This document shows positions 1 through 8,790 of a stretch of 64,000 bases of DNA, piece by piece (within the stretch, counting starts at the first letter, position 1; the number at the start of each line of letters is the position of its first letter). The notes beneath the pieces are model-generated. The model ran no database searches, had not been told where the DNA came from, and saw only the letters and a program-made list of their open reading frames with translations. The translations under genes and the position numbers were made by a program. The stretch comes from Bacteroidaceae bacterium (GTDB lineage: Bacteria > Bacteroidota > Bacteroidia > Bacteroidales > Bacteroidaceae), in NCBI GenBank assembly GCA_017940605.1, contig JAGAYF010000050.1:104584-168583 (forward strand), read 5' to 3'.

Positions 1-22
1 ACCATCTTCTACCCTGATCTAA
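1..22 (+). other. Possible 3' end of an upstream plus-strand gene
   Basis: One frame reads six codons (P-S-S-T-L-I) to a TAA at 20-22, and a good plus-strand terminator follows 25 bases later, so a gene running in from the left probably ends here. Another frame also stops early (TGA at 15-17), so the frame is not certain. Nothing can be said about function. Confidence 0.25.
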
Positions 23-47
23 TCCTCAGGAGCAGAAACATATCGGG

Positions 48-90
48 CCGCCCTTCCCTGTCCAGCCGACTGGGAAGGGCGGTTTCTTTG
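48..90 (+). terminator. Rho-independent terminator of the gene entering from the left
   Basis: An 11-bp perfect stem (CCGCCCTTCCC at 48-58, its complement at 72-82) with a 13-nt loop is followed by TTTCTTTG. The T-rich side lies on the plus strand, which fits a plus-strand gene ending at the left edge. Confidence 0.7.
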
Positions 91-324
91 TGCCTTGTCG
101 GGAAGGTCCGTGCGGCCTGCGTCCGGTCCTGCCTGGCAATGCGCTGCGCCGGCGGGGCGTGGCAGGCAGGCCGTTGCGGCCCGAAAAAATGAGGGCGCGG
201 CTCGGGACTTCGGCCGACGGGGCGCAAAAAACGCAGGCCCGTGGGAATGGGCCTGCGCTGTGTCGGTATGGGCCGTCAGGGTAGGGCGGCCCTGCCGCCC
301 CTGCCCGACAGGCGGGCTGCCGCG
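91..324. repeat. Gene-free stretch with a weak copy of the GGGGCGT element
   Basis: GC-rich intergenic DNA. It holds GGCGGGGCGTGG near 150, GCGGCCCGAAAAAAT near 176 and GACGGGGCGCAAAAAA near 218. These are the same word types, in altered order, as the intergenic elements at 33851, 42660 and 24420. The open frames across it look like chance GC-rich frames. No promoter was recognised. Confidence 0.35.
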
Positions 325-1329
325 TCAGTGATGCCTGTGGCGGCGGTGGCGGAACTGGTAGTATCGCAGCTCATGCTTCCTGGGCCGGTGGATGAGCTTG
401 CTCTTGTAGATGCTGGTCGACAGCGCCATCACGACAATGGCGCTCACCCACCCTGCCAGCACGTCCACTGCATAGTGCGCGCCTATGTACACCGTGGACA
501 GGCACAGCAGTATGTAGAACGGGAGCATCCACTTGGCCAGCCTGAGGCTCATCTTGGCGGCCAGCACCATGAGGATGGTGGACAGGCCCACATGCGAGCT
601 GGGGAAGGCGGCAATGGGCTTCTCGCTGCCCTGCGCCGTGTGGACCAGCCAGGTGAAGAGGCCGCCGCCATGGTGCTCCTGCACCAGTTCGGGGTGATAG
701 TAGAACCAGTTGCCTATGTCGGGGAAGTGTCCCTTCATGGCTTCCTCCATCCCGATTTTCTGGAAGTAGAACTGCGGGCCTGCCGACTGCAGGACCAGGA
801 ACACCAGGTAGTACAGGATGAACGAGCAGAAGATGACGGTGGTCGTGCGGTCGAAGCGGCGGAAGTGGAACAGCGTGGCCCACACCACGACGACGGCAAT
901 CATGGGGTAGTAGGAGAAGTAGCCCAGGCAGAACAGCTCCTGCCAGAATATTCCCGGCAGCTTCTGGCTCATGACGATGGCGGGCTGGCATCCGAACAGC
1001 TGTTGGTCCATGCTGGCAAAGATATAGTCTGTGTTGGGCATGTACTTGGCAATGTTGTAGATGTCGGGATACCAGTATGCCAGCAGTGCCAGCTGGAAAT
1101 ACACGCGCATGACGTAGGTGGCGTCGCACGGGTGGGCCTGGTAGAGCCGCCACAGCAGCCACGTGCCGCACAGGATGAGCCCGCGCGCCACGACGGGGCC
1201 CCAGTCGGCACCGCCTGACAGGAACAAATACACTACCAGCGTGAATACGCTGTAGGCCAACATAATTTTCTCTATACCCACCAGTCCCGGCAGGCGGTAC
1301 TGGCGTCTCAAGGCAGCATCTAAATCCAT
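325..1329 (-). CDS. PAP2-superfamily membrane phosphatase (inositolphosphotransferase-like subgroup)
   Basis: 334 residues with several hydrophobic segments (about 21-37, 45-60, 76-92, 140-157, 165-182, 266-284, 290-305). Two of the three PAP2 signature blocks are clear: FPSSH at 242-246 and the His-x3-Asp block at H285/D289. The first block (KxxxxxxRP) is not recognisable, as in the Aur1/PAP2_3-like subgroup. Such proteins remove or transfer phosphate on lipid head groups at the membrane. The tail is rich in His and Arg. The chosen ATG gives MDLDAALRRQ and overlaps the end of the upstream epimerase gene by 10 bases, so translation is probably coupled; a longer upstream frame would lie entirely inside the epimerase gene. 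The substrate is unknown. Confidence 0.8.
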   Translation of the reverse strand: MDLDAALRRQYRLPGLVGIEKIMLAYSVFTLVVYLFLSGGADWGPVVARGLILCGTWLLWRLYQAHPCDATYVMRVYFQLALLAYWYPDIYNIAKYMPNTDYIFASMDQQLFGCQPAIVMSQKLPGIFWQELFCLGYFSYYPMIAVVVVWATLFHFRRFDRTTTVIFCSFILYYLVFLVLQSAGPQFYFQKIGMEEAMKGHFPDIGNWFYYHPELVQEHHGGGLFTWLVHTAQGSEKPIAAFPSSHVGLSTILMVLAAKMSLRLAKWMLPFYILLCLSTVYIGAHYAVDVLAGWVSAIVVMALSTSIYKSKLIHRPRKHELRYYQFRHRRHRHH

Positions 1330-2348
1330 TTTTCTTGTTTGTACCAGGCTACTGTCTCGCGCACACCCTCGGCCAGTCCGTACCGGGGCACGTAGCCCAT
1401 GTCCAGGGCGGGCTGGATGTCGCATCGCCAGTTCCTTTGCTTTAATATGTTAAACTTGTCATTGTTGAGGGCCGTCATGCGTCCCGTCAGCCCGGCCCAT
1501 GCCGAGCCGGCGGCACACACGGTGCGCAGCAGCCACAGCGGGGCCCTGACGTGCAGCACGCGGCGCACGCCCAGCTCTGCCTGGAGCAGGTCGCTGAATG
1601 CGCGGCTGCTGTAGGTGTGTCCGTCCGACAGCAGGTAGGTCTGCCCGGGAAGCCCGTTACTGATGGATGCAAAGACGGCCTCCACCAGGTCGCGCACGTA
1701 GATGAACGTTATCTCCTGCGGCCTGTATCCTACCGCGAAGTCAATGTGCCGGCCAATGCTTTTTGCCATCAGGAAGTAGTCCTTCTCGCGCGGTCCGTAG
1801 ACTCCCGTGGGCCGCAGTATGGTCAGCGGAAAGTCGGGCAGGCCCTGCAGGTATCTTTCCGCCGCCAGCTTGCTGCGGCCGTAGGCCGTGTTGGGCTGCG
1901 GCGCGTCGGCGGCCGTCATGGGGGCGTAGCAATGGCCGTCCTGCTGGGGGGCGCGGTCCTCGCGCGGCGCACCCAGCACGCTCAGCGAGCTGAGGAATAC
2001 AAAACGGCGCGGGGTCATGCCCAGTTCCCTCAGCGAGTCGGCCAGGTGCTTCGTTCCCTCAAGGTTTGTCCTGAGGAATTCGGCCTCGCTCCGGGCCTTG
2101 GTAGCCCCGGCGGCGTGCACGACGTAGTCCCACGCGTCCTCGGCCTGCTGAAAGGCGGCCAGCGACTGTCGCAGCTGGGCGGCGTGGCCCAGGTGCAGGT
2201 CAATGAAGCGGATGCGTCCGTCCTGCAGCCATTTCCGGCTGCTCGAGGCGCGCACGCCTGCCCATACCTCGAAGCCTAGCTCGAGGGCGCGCTCCACTAG
2301 GAAAGAGCCAATGAAACCGCTGGCACCGGTAATGAGGATGCGGGGCAT
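1320..2348 (-). CDS. NAD-dependent epimerase/dehydratase (extended SDR family)
   Basis: 342 residues beginning MPRILITGASGFIGS, the Rossmann GxxGxxG nucleotide-binding motif of extended short-chain dehydrogenases. The SDR catalytic YxxxK appears as YGRSK near residue 156, preceded by a Ser-rich strand (FLSSLSVLG). These enzymes use NAD(P) to modify sugar nucleotides or other alcohols; the substrate cannot be read from the sequence. The start lies one base past the murI stop, and the end overlaps the PAP2 gene, so murI, epimerase and phosphatase form a tight minus-strand unit. Confidence 0.85.
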   Translation of the reverse strand: MPRILITGASGFIGSFLVERALELGFEVWAGVRASSSRKWLQDGRIRFIDLHLGHAAQLRQSLAAFQQAEDAWDYVVHAAGATKARSEAEFLRTNLEGTKHLADSLRELGMTPRRFVFLSSLSVLGAPREDRAPQQDGHCYAPMTAADAPQPNTAYGRSKLAAERYLQGLPDFPLTILRPTGVYGPREKDYFLMAKSIGRHIDFAVGYRPQEITFIYVRDLVEAVFASISNGLPGQTYLLSDGHTYSSRAFSDLLQAELGVRRVLHVRAPLWLLRTVCAAGSAWAGLTGRMTALNNDKFNILKQRNWRCDIQPALDMGYVPRYGLAEGVRETVAWYKQEKWI

Positions 2349-2349
2349 G

Positions 2350-3201
2350 TCAGTCTGTGTTTAGGTCGGTGTGTCGTGATTCTATATGGGCATCCATGAA
2401 ATGGCTGGCCGTTGCGTCAAAGACAGAGGGGGATTCGGTGGTCAGGTAGCGGCATGAGCCGTGCTTTGTGCAGCGGCGCTCCATCTCGGGATGCCGTTGC
2501 AGGTAGTCCTGCAGGCTCAGGCTTACGTATTTGCCCTGGTTGATGAGCCGAATGTCCTTGGGGGTGAGTTTTTCCAGTAGTGGCAGCAGCAATGGGTAGT
2601 GCGTGCAGCCCAGGATGACGGTGTCGATGAGCGCGTCCTGCGACAAGAGGCTGTGCAGGTCCTTGCCGACGAAATATTCAGCGCCAGGCGAGTCCGTTTC
2701 AAAGTTCTCCACGAGCGTTGCCCAGAGCGGGCAGGCCTGTCCCACGACTTTCAGCCGTGGGTGGAGCTTCTGTATCTCCAGTTCATAGGATTGGGAAAGG
2801 ATCGTGCCGCTTGTAGCCAGGATTCCCACGTGGCCTGTCTGGGTCAGTAGGCCCACTGCTTCGGCCGTGGGTCGTATGACGCCGAGTACGCGGCGCTGGG
2901 CATCCCATTGCGGCAGGTCGTTCTGCTGAATGGTGCGCAGGGCCTTGGCCGAGGCCGTGTTGCAGGCCAGGATGACCAGTTGGCATCCCTGTTGGAACAG
3001 GTAGGCCACGGCTTGGCGCGTGTAGCGGTACACTACGTCAAAGGAGCGCGTACCGTAGGGCGCGCGGGCGTTGTCGCCCAGGTACAGATAGTCGTATTGG
3101 GGGAGTTGTTTGCGCAGTTCTCTCAGTACGGTCAGTCCGCCATAGCCGGAATCAAAAACTCCAATAGGGCCTGGGTCTTGCGATAGGACTTTCAGCGTCA
3201 C
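2350..3201 (-). CDS. murI: Glutamate racemase
   Basis: 283 residues. Converts L- to D-glutamate for peptidoglycan. The family's two catalytic cysteines are present: C80 in ACNTASA and C199 in LGCTHYP. The N-terminal FDSGYGGLTV block is at 16-25. Length is slightly above the usual 260-270, mainly from an extended C-terminus. It follows the OmpH-family gene by 17 bases and precedes the epimerase by one, consistent with an envelope-biogenesis operon. The start at 3201 puts the DSG motif at the expected distance from the N-terminus. Confidence 0.95.
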   Translation of the reverse strand: MTLKVLSQDPGPIGVFDSGYGGLTVLRELRKQLPQYDYLYLGDNARAPYGTRSFDVVYRYTRQAVAYLFQQGCQLVILACNTASAKALRTIQQNDLPQWDAQRRVLGVIRPTAEAVGLLTQTGHVGILATSGTILSQSYELEIQKLHPRLKVVGQACPLWATLVENFETDSPGAEYFVGKDLHSLLSQDALIDTVILGCTHYPLLLPLLEKLTPKDIRLINQGKYVSLSLQDYLQRHPEMERRCTKHGSCRYLTTESPSVFDATASHFMDAHIESRHTDLNTD

Positions 3202-3218
3202 GTGGAACTGTCTTTCTG

Positions 3219-3842
3219 TTACGGGTTGGGCTGCGGCGTGCCGGCTGGCGTGGGGGGCGTGCTTTCGTTGTTGACGGGTGCAGCCTGCGGGGCTGTCAGT
3301 GCCTGCGGGTCATTGATGGGGATGACCTTGCCGTTGAGGCGCGCCAATACGGCCTCGGTAATGTCAGCTCCTGCGGCAGCATTGATGAACGGCAGCCCCT
3401 TGCCGTCGGTGTTGGCTATGAATGAGAGTCCGTTTTCCTTGCCGATGAGCGTCAATACGCTGTCCAGCTTGGCCTCCATAGGGCCTATGAGGTCTTTCTC
3501 GGCGTTGTCCAGCATGCGTTGGGCATCCTGGCGGAAGGAGATGCCTTGTTCCATGGCTACTTGCAGTTCTTTCTGCCGTTTCAGCATGATCTGCTCGGGA
3601 AAGTTCTTCTGTCCCTGCAGGTAGTCGGCGAACATCTTCTTGAATTTCTCTTCATTGTATTGTGCCTCCTCCTTATATTTTCCCTGGAGGGTGTTCAGGG
3701 CCTCCTGGGCCTTGGCATAGTCGGGCATTGCCTGGAGTACTTTGTTGTAGCTCAGGTAGCCGAACTGGTATTGTGCCTTTGCCGCTCCGGGCAGCAGGAA
3801 TGCTGCGAGACAGAGCAGGCCGATCTTCGAGAATGTCTTCAT
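3219..3842 (-). CDS. OmpH/Skp-family periplasmic chaperone
   Basis: 207 residues. Starts MKTFSKIGLLCLAAFLL with a signal peptide ending near AKAQ, followed by FGYLSYNKVLQAMPDY, typical of the OmpH/Skp N-terminal strand. A long charged helical region (about 40-130) should form the coiled-coil arms, and the tail is Pro/Thr-rich. The family binds unfolded outer-membrane proteins in the periplasm. It lies just upstream of murI in the same direction. A start nine codons further upstream is possible, but this ATG gives a normal signal peptide. Confidence 0.88.
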   Translation of the reverse strand: MKTFSKIGLLCLAAFLLPGAAKAQYQFGYLSYNKVLQAMPDYAKAQEALNTLQGKYKEEAQYNEEKFKKMFADYLQGQKNFPEQIMLKRQKELQVAMEQGISFRQDAQRMLDNAEKDLIGPMEAKLDSVLTLIGKENGLSFIANTDGKGLPFINAAAGADITEAVLARLNGKVIPINDPQALTAPQAAPVNNESTPPTPAGTPQPNP

Positions 3843-3866
3843 AGCCTGTAATATTAATATCTGCGG

Positions 3867-3898
3867 CAAAGATACGGAGAGTTTTTAGAAACGGCAAG
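3867..3898 (-). promoter_or_regulatory. Promoter of the OmpH-murI unit
   Basis: Read on the minus strand, TATCTTTG (3874-3867) matches the Bacteroidetes -7 box, and CTTG (3898-3895) lies 20 bp upstream at the -33 position. It is about 25 bp before the chosen ATG at 3842, which supports that start over the longer one. Confidence 0.6.
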
Positions 3899-3927
3899 GG
3901 TAGCGGCTATTTTTTTTCGCCCCGTGC

Positions 3928-4932
3928 TCATTTCAGCAGGTTTTCGTTCAGGAATTGCAGCGTTCTGTCCACGAGCGTGCTGACCTGTTGCGCCGTGATT
4001 CCCTTGAATCCGTGGGGCAGCCCCTCCAGCGTGACGATCTCCATGTCCATTCCTTGCTCCTTAAGGGCCTTGCGTAGCATTTCGCTCTGGTGGTAGGGAA
4101 CCAGCCGATCGGCATTGCCGTGAATGGCTATGGTGGGAACGGCGGTCTTCACATAGTTGATGGGTGAATAGCGCTGGCAGGCACGGCGGCGGCGCAGTGG
4201 ATGGGCGTTGCTCTCGCCGCTGAATGCCCACAGCAGGCAGTTGCGCGTGTCAATGTACTCCTTACCCACCATGGTCGAGGCTACGGCCACGGCTGTGGGC
4301 GGCAGGGCGGGGCGCAGTATCTTGCACAGATCGGTAGGACCGTATATGTCGACCACGCAGCGCACACGGGTGGCCAGGTGGCTCAGTGGGTGTACGTCCT
4401 GGGCCAGGGAGTCGGGGGCGTAGGCCGTCATAAGGGCCAGGTGTCCGCCTGCCGAAGTTCCCATGAGGGCGATGCGGTCGCCGTCAATGCCCAGTTGGGC
4501 GGCGTTGCCCATGAGCCAGCGCACGGCATCCTTGCAGTCAGCCAGCGGCTTGGGATAGACGACGGTCATGGAGTCGTTGACGAGGCGGTAGTCCATGCTG
4601 GCCACCGCTATGCCTGCCTCCAGAAGCCTGCGCAGGAGCGGTATGCGGTATCCGCTGGTTATCTCCTCCTTGTTGCCGTGCATCCACGAACCTCCGTGTA
4701 TGAAAAGAACGACGGGCCGCGCTTCCCTGTCCTTACCTGCGGGCATGTACAGGTCCAGCCTGAGGTCTCCCAGCGCGGTTTCCTTGTACACGATGTCCTT
4801 GCTTACCGATGCGCCCTGGGGCAGCCACTTGGAATCGTCCTTTCCGGCTGCAAGGGCGTTGGCAGCCATGATACAGAGCATGGCGCTCATCACCCAGCCT
4901 AACTTGATATGTTGAAGTAGTCTCTTTACCAT
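3928..4932 (-). CDS. Secreted alpha/beta-hydrolase (BD-FAE/carboxylesterase-like)
   Basis: 334 residues with an N-terminal hydrophobic signal (about 10-28, ending near ALAAGK). The alpha/beta-hydrolase features are clear: oxyanion motif HGGSW near 80, nucleophile elbow GTSAGG near 160, and a C-terminal catalytic His in LPHGFKG near 312. The preceding Asp is probably in HGNADRLVPYH. The arrangement resembles bacterial esterases that deacetylate or deferuloylate plant polysaccharides, but the substrate is inferred only from the family. It stands alone, convergent to nothing, about 85 bases upstream of OmpH in the same direction. The start ATG lies inside a TACCATATTATA word that recurs in the window. 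Confidence 0.85.
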   Translation of the reverse strand: MVKRLLQHIKLGWVMSAMLCIMAANALAAGKDDSKWLPQGASVSKDIVYKETALGDLRLDLYMPAGKDREARPVVLFIHGGSWMHGNKEEITSGYRIPLLRRLLEAGIAVASMDYRLVNDSMTVVYPKPLADCKDAVRWLMGNAAQLGIDGDRIALMGTSAGGHLALMTAYAPDSLAQDVHPLSHLATRVRCVVDIYGPTDLCKILRPALPPTAVAVASTMVGKEYIDTRNCLLWAFSGESNAHPLRRRRACQRYSPINYVKTAVPTIAIHGNADRLVPYHQSEMLRKALKEQGMDMEIVTLEGLPHGFKGITAQQVSTLVDRTLQFLNENLLK

Positions 4933-4982
4933 ATTATATATATAAGGGAAAAGTTTTCAGACGGAATGCAACAATTTGGGTT

Positions 4983-4990
4983 CAAAATTA
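4983..4990 (-). promoter_or_regulatory. Possible -7 box for the esterase gene
   Basis: TAATTTTG on the minus strand, about 50 bases before the ATG, matches TAnnTTTG. No TTTG is seen at the -33 position. Confidence 0.35.
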
Positions 4991-5050
4991 CAAAAAGAAA
5001 AAAGATTATGTACGCGCTGACGCTGATTTTGTGATCCGGCAGAGACAACT

Positions 5051-5078
5051 GCGGCCTGCCTTCAATGAGGCAGGCCGC
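5051..5078 (-). terminator. Hairpin after pnp
   Basis: A 10-bp perfect stem, GCGGCCTGCC at 5051-5060 with its complement at 5069-5078, and an 8-nt loop. It lies 50 bases past the pnp stop. No strong T-run follows on the minus strand, so it may be a weak terminator or an mRNA-end hairpin. Confidence 0.5.
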
Positions 5079-5128
5079 AATATATGCTTCGACCGACGGC
5101 ACTTGGGGCGGCCGTCAGCAGGGTTCAT

Positions 5129-7384
5129 TTACTCTTGTGAGGAACGTGATTCGCCTTCGCCGCTGGGGCGCGTACCGTTGTTGCCGTGGTCGTTGCGGCG
5201 CGGCTGACGCTCGGGACGCGGACGGCGCGGCTGGCGCTCCACGTAGTCAGCGGGCTTGTCCAGCAAGGCGCGGTGGCTCAGGCGGAACTTGCCCGTCTTC
5301 TCGTCAATCTCCAATAATTTTACTGTAATCTTGTCGCCCTCGCGAATGCCGGCTTCGTCCACGCTCTCCAGGTGTTTCCAGGCAATTTCGCTGATATGGA
5401 GCAGTCCTTCACGGCCCGGCATGAATTCCACGAAGCATCCGTAGGGCATGATGCTCACTACCTTGGCATCGTACACGCCACCCACTTCGGGCACGGCGGC
5501 AATGGCCTTGATCTTGGCCACTGCGGCCTCGGTGGCCTCTGCGTTGGGGGCGCTGACTTGCACCTTGCCCACGCCGTCTTCCTCGTCAATGGTAATGGTC
5601 GTGCCTGTTTCCTCCTGGATGCCCTGGATAATCTTTCCGCCCGGGCCAATGACAGCACCGATGAACTCCTTGGGAATCGTAAAGGCCACGATGCGGGGAA
5701 CCTGAGGCTTGAAGTCGGGACGCGGCTCGGCCAGCGTATCCGTTATCTTGCCCAGGATGTACTCGCGGGCCTGCTTGGCCTGCATCAATGCCTTTTCCAG
5801 GATTTCATAGGAGAGTCCGTCGCACTTGATGTCCATCTGCGTGGCGGTAAGTCCGTTCTTCGTACCCGTGGTCTTAAAGTCCATGTCGCCCAGGTGGTCC
5901 TCGTCGCCGAGGATGTCGCTCAATACGGCATATTTCTCCTCACCGGGGTTCTTTATCAAGCCCATGGCAATGCCGCTCACGGGGTTCTTGATGGGTACGC
6001 CGGCATCCATCAGGGCCAGTGTGCCTGCGCACACCGTGGCCATGGAGGAAGAGCCGTTTGACTCAAGCACCTGGCTCACCAGGCGCACCGTGTAGGGAAA
6101 GTCCTCGGGTATCTGTCCCTTCAGGGCGCGCCATGCCAGGTGGCCGTGCCCTATTTCGCGACGGCCCACGCTGCGCTGTGCCTTGGCCTCGCCTGTGCAG
6201 AAGGGGGGGAAGTTGTAGTGCAGGAGGAAGCGCATGTAGCTCTTGTCCAGCACGTCGTCAATCATTTTTTCATCAAGCTTCGTGCCCAGCGTGCAAGTAC
6301 CCAGGGCCTGTGTCTCGCCTCGGGTGAACAGCGACGAGCCGTGGGGCATGGGCAGCGGGCCTGCCTCGCACCAGATGGGGCGTATGTCGGTCGTCTTGCG
6401 GCCGTCCAGGCGCTTGCCCTCGTCCAGGACGCAGCGGCGCATGGCATCGCGCTCCACGTCGTTGTAGTAGCGGTCAATGAGCGCGTTCTTCTCCTCCAGT
6501 TCCTCGGGAGTCAGCTCGGTGTGCTTCTCGGCATAGGCCACCTTGAAGTCTTCGCGTATCTGCGTAAAGGTCTCCTCGCGCAGGTGCTTGTCGGCACAGC
6601 CGCTGGCCGAGAAGGTATAGGCCTTGTCGTAGCATTCGCGGCGAACCTCCTCGCGCAGGTCCTCGTCGTTGACCTCATGGCAGTACTCGCGCTTCACGTC
6701 TGTGCCCAGCTCCTTCGACAGTTCGAGCTGCAGGCGGCACTGCGGCTTGATGGCCTCGTGGGCAACCTTGAGCGCCTGCAGGAGATCCTGCTCGGTCACC
6801 TCGTCCATTTCGCCCTCCACCATCATAATGTTTTCCTCGGTGGCACCCACCATGATGTCCATGTCGGCATCCTTCATCTGCTCAAAGGTGGGGTCAACCA
6901 CGTACTCGCCGTTGACGCGCGCCACGCGCACCTCCGATATGGGGGCTTCAATGGGGATGTCCGAGCAGGCCAGGGCGGCGCTTGCCGCAAAGCCAGCCAG
7001 CGCGTCGGGTATGTCCACCCCGTCGGCCGACAGGAGCATGATGTTGACAAACACCTCGGCATGGTAGTTGCTGGGGAACAAGGGACGCAGCACGCGGTCA
7101 ACCAGGCGGCTGGTCAGGATTTCGTAGTCGGAGGGACGGCCTTCGCGCTTGGTGAATCCCCCTGGGAAACGCCCTGCGGCGGCATACTGCTCGCGATAGT
7201 CACACTGGAGCGGCATGAAGTCCGTTCCCGGCACAGCGTCCTTGGCTGCGCATACGGTAGCCAGCAACACGGTGTTGCCCAGACGCAGGACGGCGCTTCC
7301 GTCGGTCTGTTTGGCCACTTTTCCGGTCTCAATCGTGATGGTGCGACCATCAGGCAACTGGACCGACTTTGTAATTACATTCAT
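5129..7384 (-). CDS. pnp: Polynucleotide phosphorylase
   Basis: 751 residues, the usual family length in this phylum. Two RNase PH-like halves are followed by a KH domain ([17 protein letters not shown], about 575-630) and an S1 domain (about 640-710, [18 protein letters not shown]). The tail is Arg/Pro/Gly-rich. The enzyme degrades RNA 3' to 5' using phosphate. The ATG at 7384 (MNVITKSV) is preferred to a TTG two codons upstream. It is divergent from greA, another RNA-metabolism gene. Confidence 0.97.
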   Translation of the reverse strand: MNVITKSVQLPDGRTITIETGKVAKQTDGSAVLRLGNTVLLATVCAAKDAVPGTDFMPLQCDYREQYAAAGRFPGGFTKREGRPSDYEILTSRLVDRVLRPLFPSNYHAEVFVNIMLLSADGVDIPDALAGFAASAALACSDIPIEAPISEVRVARVNGEYVVDPTFEQMKDADMDIMVGATEENIMMVEGEMDEVTEQDLLQALKVAHEAIKPQCRLQLELSKELGTDVKREYCHEVNDEDLREEVRRECYDKAYTFSASGCADKHLREETFTQIREDFKVAYAEKHTELTPEELEEKNALIDRYYNDVERDAMRRCVLDEGKRLDGRKTTDIRPIWCEAGPLPMPHGSSLFTRGETQALGTCTLGTKLDEKMIDDVLDKSYMRFLLHYNFPPFCTGEAKAQRSVGRREIGHGHLAWRALKGQIPEDFPYTVRLVSQVLESNGSSSMATVCAGTLALMDAGVPIKNPVSGIAMGLIKNPGEEKYAVLSDILGDEDHLGDMDFKTTGTKNGLTATQMDIKCDGLSYEILEKALMQAKQAREYILGKITDTLAEPRPDFKPQVPRIVAFTIPKEFIGAVIGPGGKIIQGIQEETGTTITIDEEDGVGKVQVSAPNAEATEAAVAKIKAIAAVPEVGGVYDAKVVSIMPYGCFVEFMPGREGLLHISEIAWKHLESVDEAGIREGDKITVKLLEIDEKTGKFRLSHRALLDKPADYVERQPRRPRPERQPRRNDHGNNGTRPSGEGESRSSQE

Positions 7385-7436
7385 CGTCAATTAAAATTTT
7401 TACTGTTTCCTGTTACGTCATTTAAAAAATCGGGTG

Positions 7437-7444
7437 CAAAGATA
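7437..7444 (-). promoter_or_regulatory. -7 box for pnp
   Basis: TATCTTTG on the minus strand, about 53 bases before the pnp ATG, matches the Bacteroidetes -7 consensus. No good -33 box is visible. Confidence 0.5.
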
Positions 7445-7641
7445 CCGCTTTTTCCTTAAACGAGCACATGCAGGGCCATTAATTTTATGATTTCCAACGG
7501 TCCGACGGAAAAATCGGGCGGCAATGCCCCGTTTTTGCCTGGAGAGCATGTTTTTCGGCGGAAAAACTTCCCGAAAAAGGATTTTTGAGGCCCAAAAACA
7601 AAAAAAACGAGATTTTTTACGCCTTATTCGCAAAATTGTCC

Positions 7642-7649
7642 TACCTTTG
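7642..7649 (+). promoter_or_regulatory. -7 box for greA
   Basis: TACCTTTG fits TAnnTTTG. Transcription should start about 7 bp downstream, giving a leader of roughly 95-100 nt before the greA ATG. A T-run at 7613-7618 is the nearest -33 candidate, at non-ideal spacing. Confidence 0.6.
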
Positions 7650-7689
7650 CATCGACAAGGTAACACTTTGTTGCAGACAGTAATAAGGG

Positions 7690-7726
7690 GATTCCGACGC
7701 CCAGCGTCGGGATTCTTCTTTTTTCG
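7690..7726 (+). terminator. Terminator-like hairpin inside the greA leader
   Basis: CCGACGC (7694-7700) pairs with GCGTCGG (7704-7710) around a 3-nt loop. The stem can be extended outward by a few weaker pairs, and TTCTTCTTTTTT follows. This is the form of an intrinsic terminator, yet it lies between the promoter and the greA start codon. It may act as an attenuator or define a short leader RNA. Confidence 0.65.
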
Positions 7727-7752
7727 CTTAAAGAATTATAAAACATAGCATT

Positions 7753-8220
7753 ATGGCATACATGACACAAGAAGGGTACGACAAGATGGTCGCCCAGTTG
7801 AAGCACATGGAGTCCGTGGAACGCCCCGCCTGCTCGGCGGCCATCGCCGAGGCGCGCGACAAGGGCGACCTGTCGGAAAACAGCGAGTATGACGCTGCCA
7901 AGGAGGCGCAGGCCATGCTCGAGATGAAGATCAACAAGCTCAAGGCCACCCTGGCCGAGGCCAAAATCATCGACACCAAGAAGCTGGACCGCAACACGGT
8001 GCAGATTCTGGCCACCGTCGAGATGCAGAACATGGCCAACGGGGCGCACATGAAGTACACCATCGTGAGCGAGAGCGAGGCCAACCTGAAGGAGAACAAA
8101 ATCTCAAGCCAGACCCCCATTGCCCAGGGACTGCTGGGCAAGAAGGTGGGCGACGAGGTGAACATCAGGATTCCGCGCGGCGAAATCAAGCTCAAGATAA
8201 TCAACATTACTTACGAATAG
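7753..8220 (+). CDS. greA: Transcription elongation factor GreA
   Basis: 155 residues, the standard length. The N-terminal coiled coil carries the conserved ARDKGDLSENSEYDAAK block (about 34-50), whose acidic tip residues stimulate RNA polymerase transcript cleavage. The C-terminal FKBP-like domain ends in an IPRGEIKLKIINI stretch. The ATG gives MAYMTQEGYDKM, as in orthologues. The HIT gene starts five bases after the stop, so the two are co-transcribed. Confidence 0.97.
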   Translation: MAYMTQEGYDKMVAQLKHMESVERPACSAAIAEARDKGDLSENSEYDAAKEAQAMLEMKINKLKATLAEAKIIDTKKLDRNTVQILATVEMQNMANGAHMKYTIVSESEANLKENKISSQTPIAQGLLGKKVGDEVNIRIPRGEIKLKIINITYE

Positions 8221-8224
8221 GACC

Positions 8225-8623
8225 ATGCCCACCATTTTCACCCGCATCATACAGGGAGAGATTCCCAGCTACAAGGTGGCCGAGGACGATGAGTTCTATG
8301 CCTTCTTCGACATCAACCCCCTGAAGAAGGGGCACACGCTGGTCGTGCCCAAGCGCGAGCAAGACTACATCTTCGACATTGCCGACGACGAGATAGGCCG
8401 CATGATGGTGTTTGCCAAGCACGTGGCCCAGGCGCTCAAGGCCGCCGTGCCCTGCCGCAAGGTGGGCGTGGCCGTCATAGGCCTGGAAGTGAACCACGCC
8501 CACATACACCTGGTGCCCCTGGACAAGGAGGGCGACCTGGACTTTGCCCACAAGACGCAGCTGCCCCCCGAGGAGATGGAGGCCACGGCCCGCGCCATAG
8601 CCCAGGCCTACGCCGCCCTGTAG
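8225..8623 (+). CDS. HIT-family nucleotide hydrolase (HinT-like)
   Basis: 132 residues. The histidine triad is complete: H91, H93 and H95 in NHAHIHLVPL. The N-terminal TIFTRIIQGEIPSYKV block is typical of the Hint branch, which hydrolyses purine nucleoside phosphoramidates and aminoacyl adenylates in the cytosol. It lies four bases after greA; this greA-HIT pairing suggests a shared leader and shared regulation. Confidence 0.95.
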   Translation: MPTIFTRIIQGEIPSYKVAEDDEFYAFFDINPLKKGHTLVVPKREQDYIFDIADDEIGRMMVFAKHVAQALKAAVPCRKVGVAVIGLEVNHAHIHLVPLDKEGDLDFAHKTQLPPEEMEATARAIAQAYAAL

Positions 8624-8790
8624 CCCAAGGCGCAAGAGGTGAGCCGGCGCGGCCTGAAAAACGGAGGACAAGGCGGCAGACATCTTTCGTTTCGGCCTGA
8701 AAGACGGCGTTGCGGGCCGCCATGCGCGCACCGCCGGCCCGACGGGCTGCAGGAGGAGACTTTTTCCTATAATCATATAAATTAACCGAT
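8624..8790. repeat. Intergenic gap with GCGGCCTGAAA words
   Basis: Holds AAGGCGCAAGAGG right after the HIT stop, then GCGCGGCCTGAAAAA and TTTCGGCCTGAAAGA. These are parts of the dispersed GGGGCGT element family, although the core GGGGCGT itself is missing here. No gene is seen. Confidence 0.4.
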
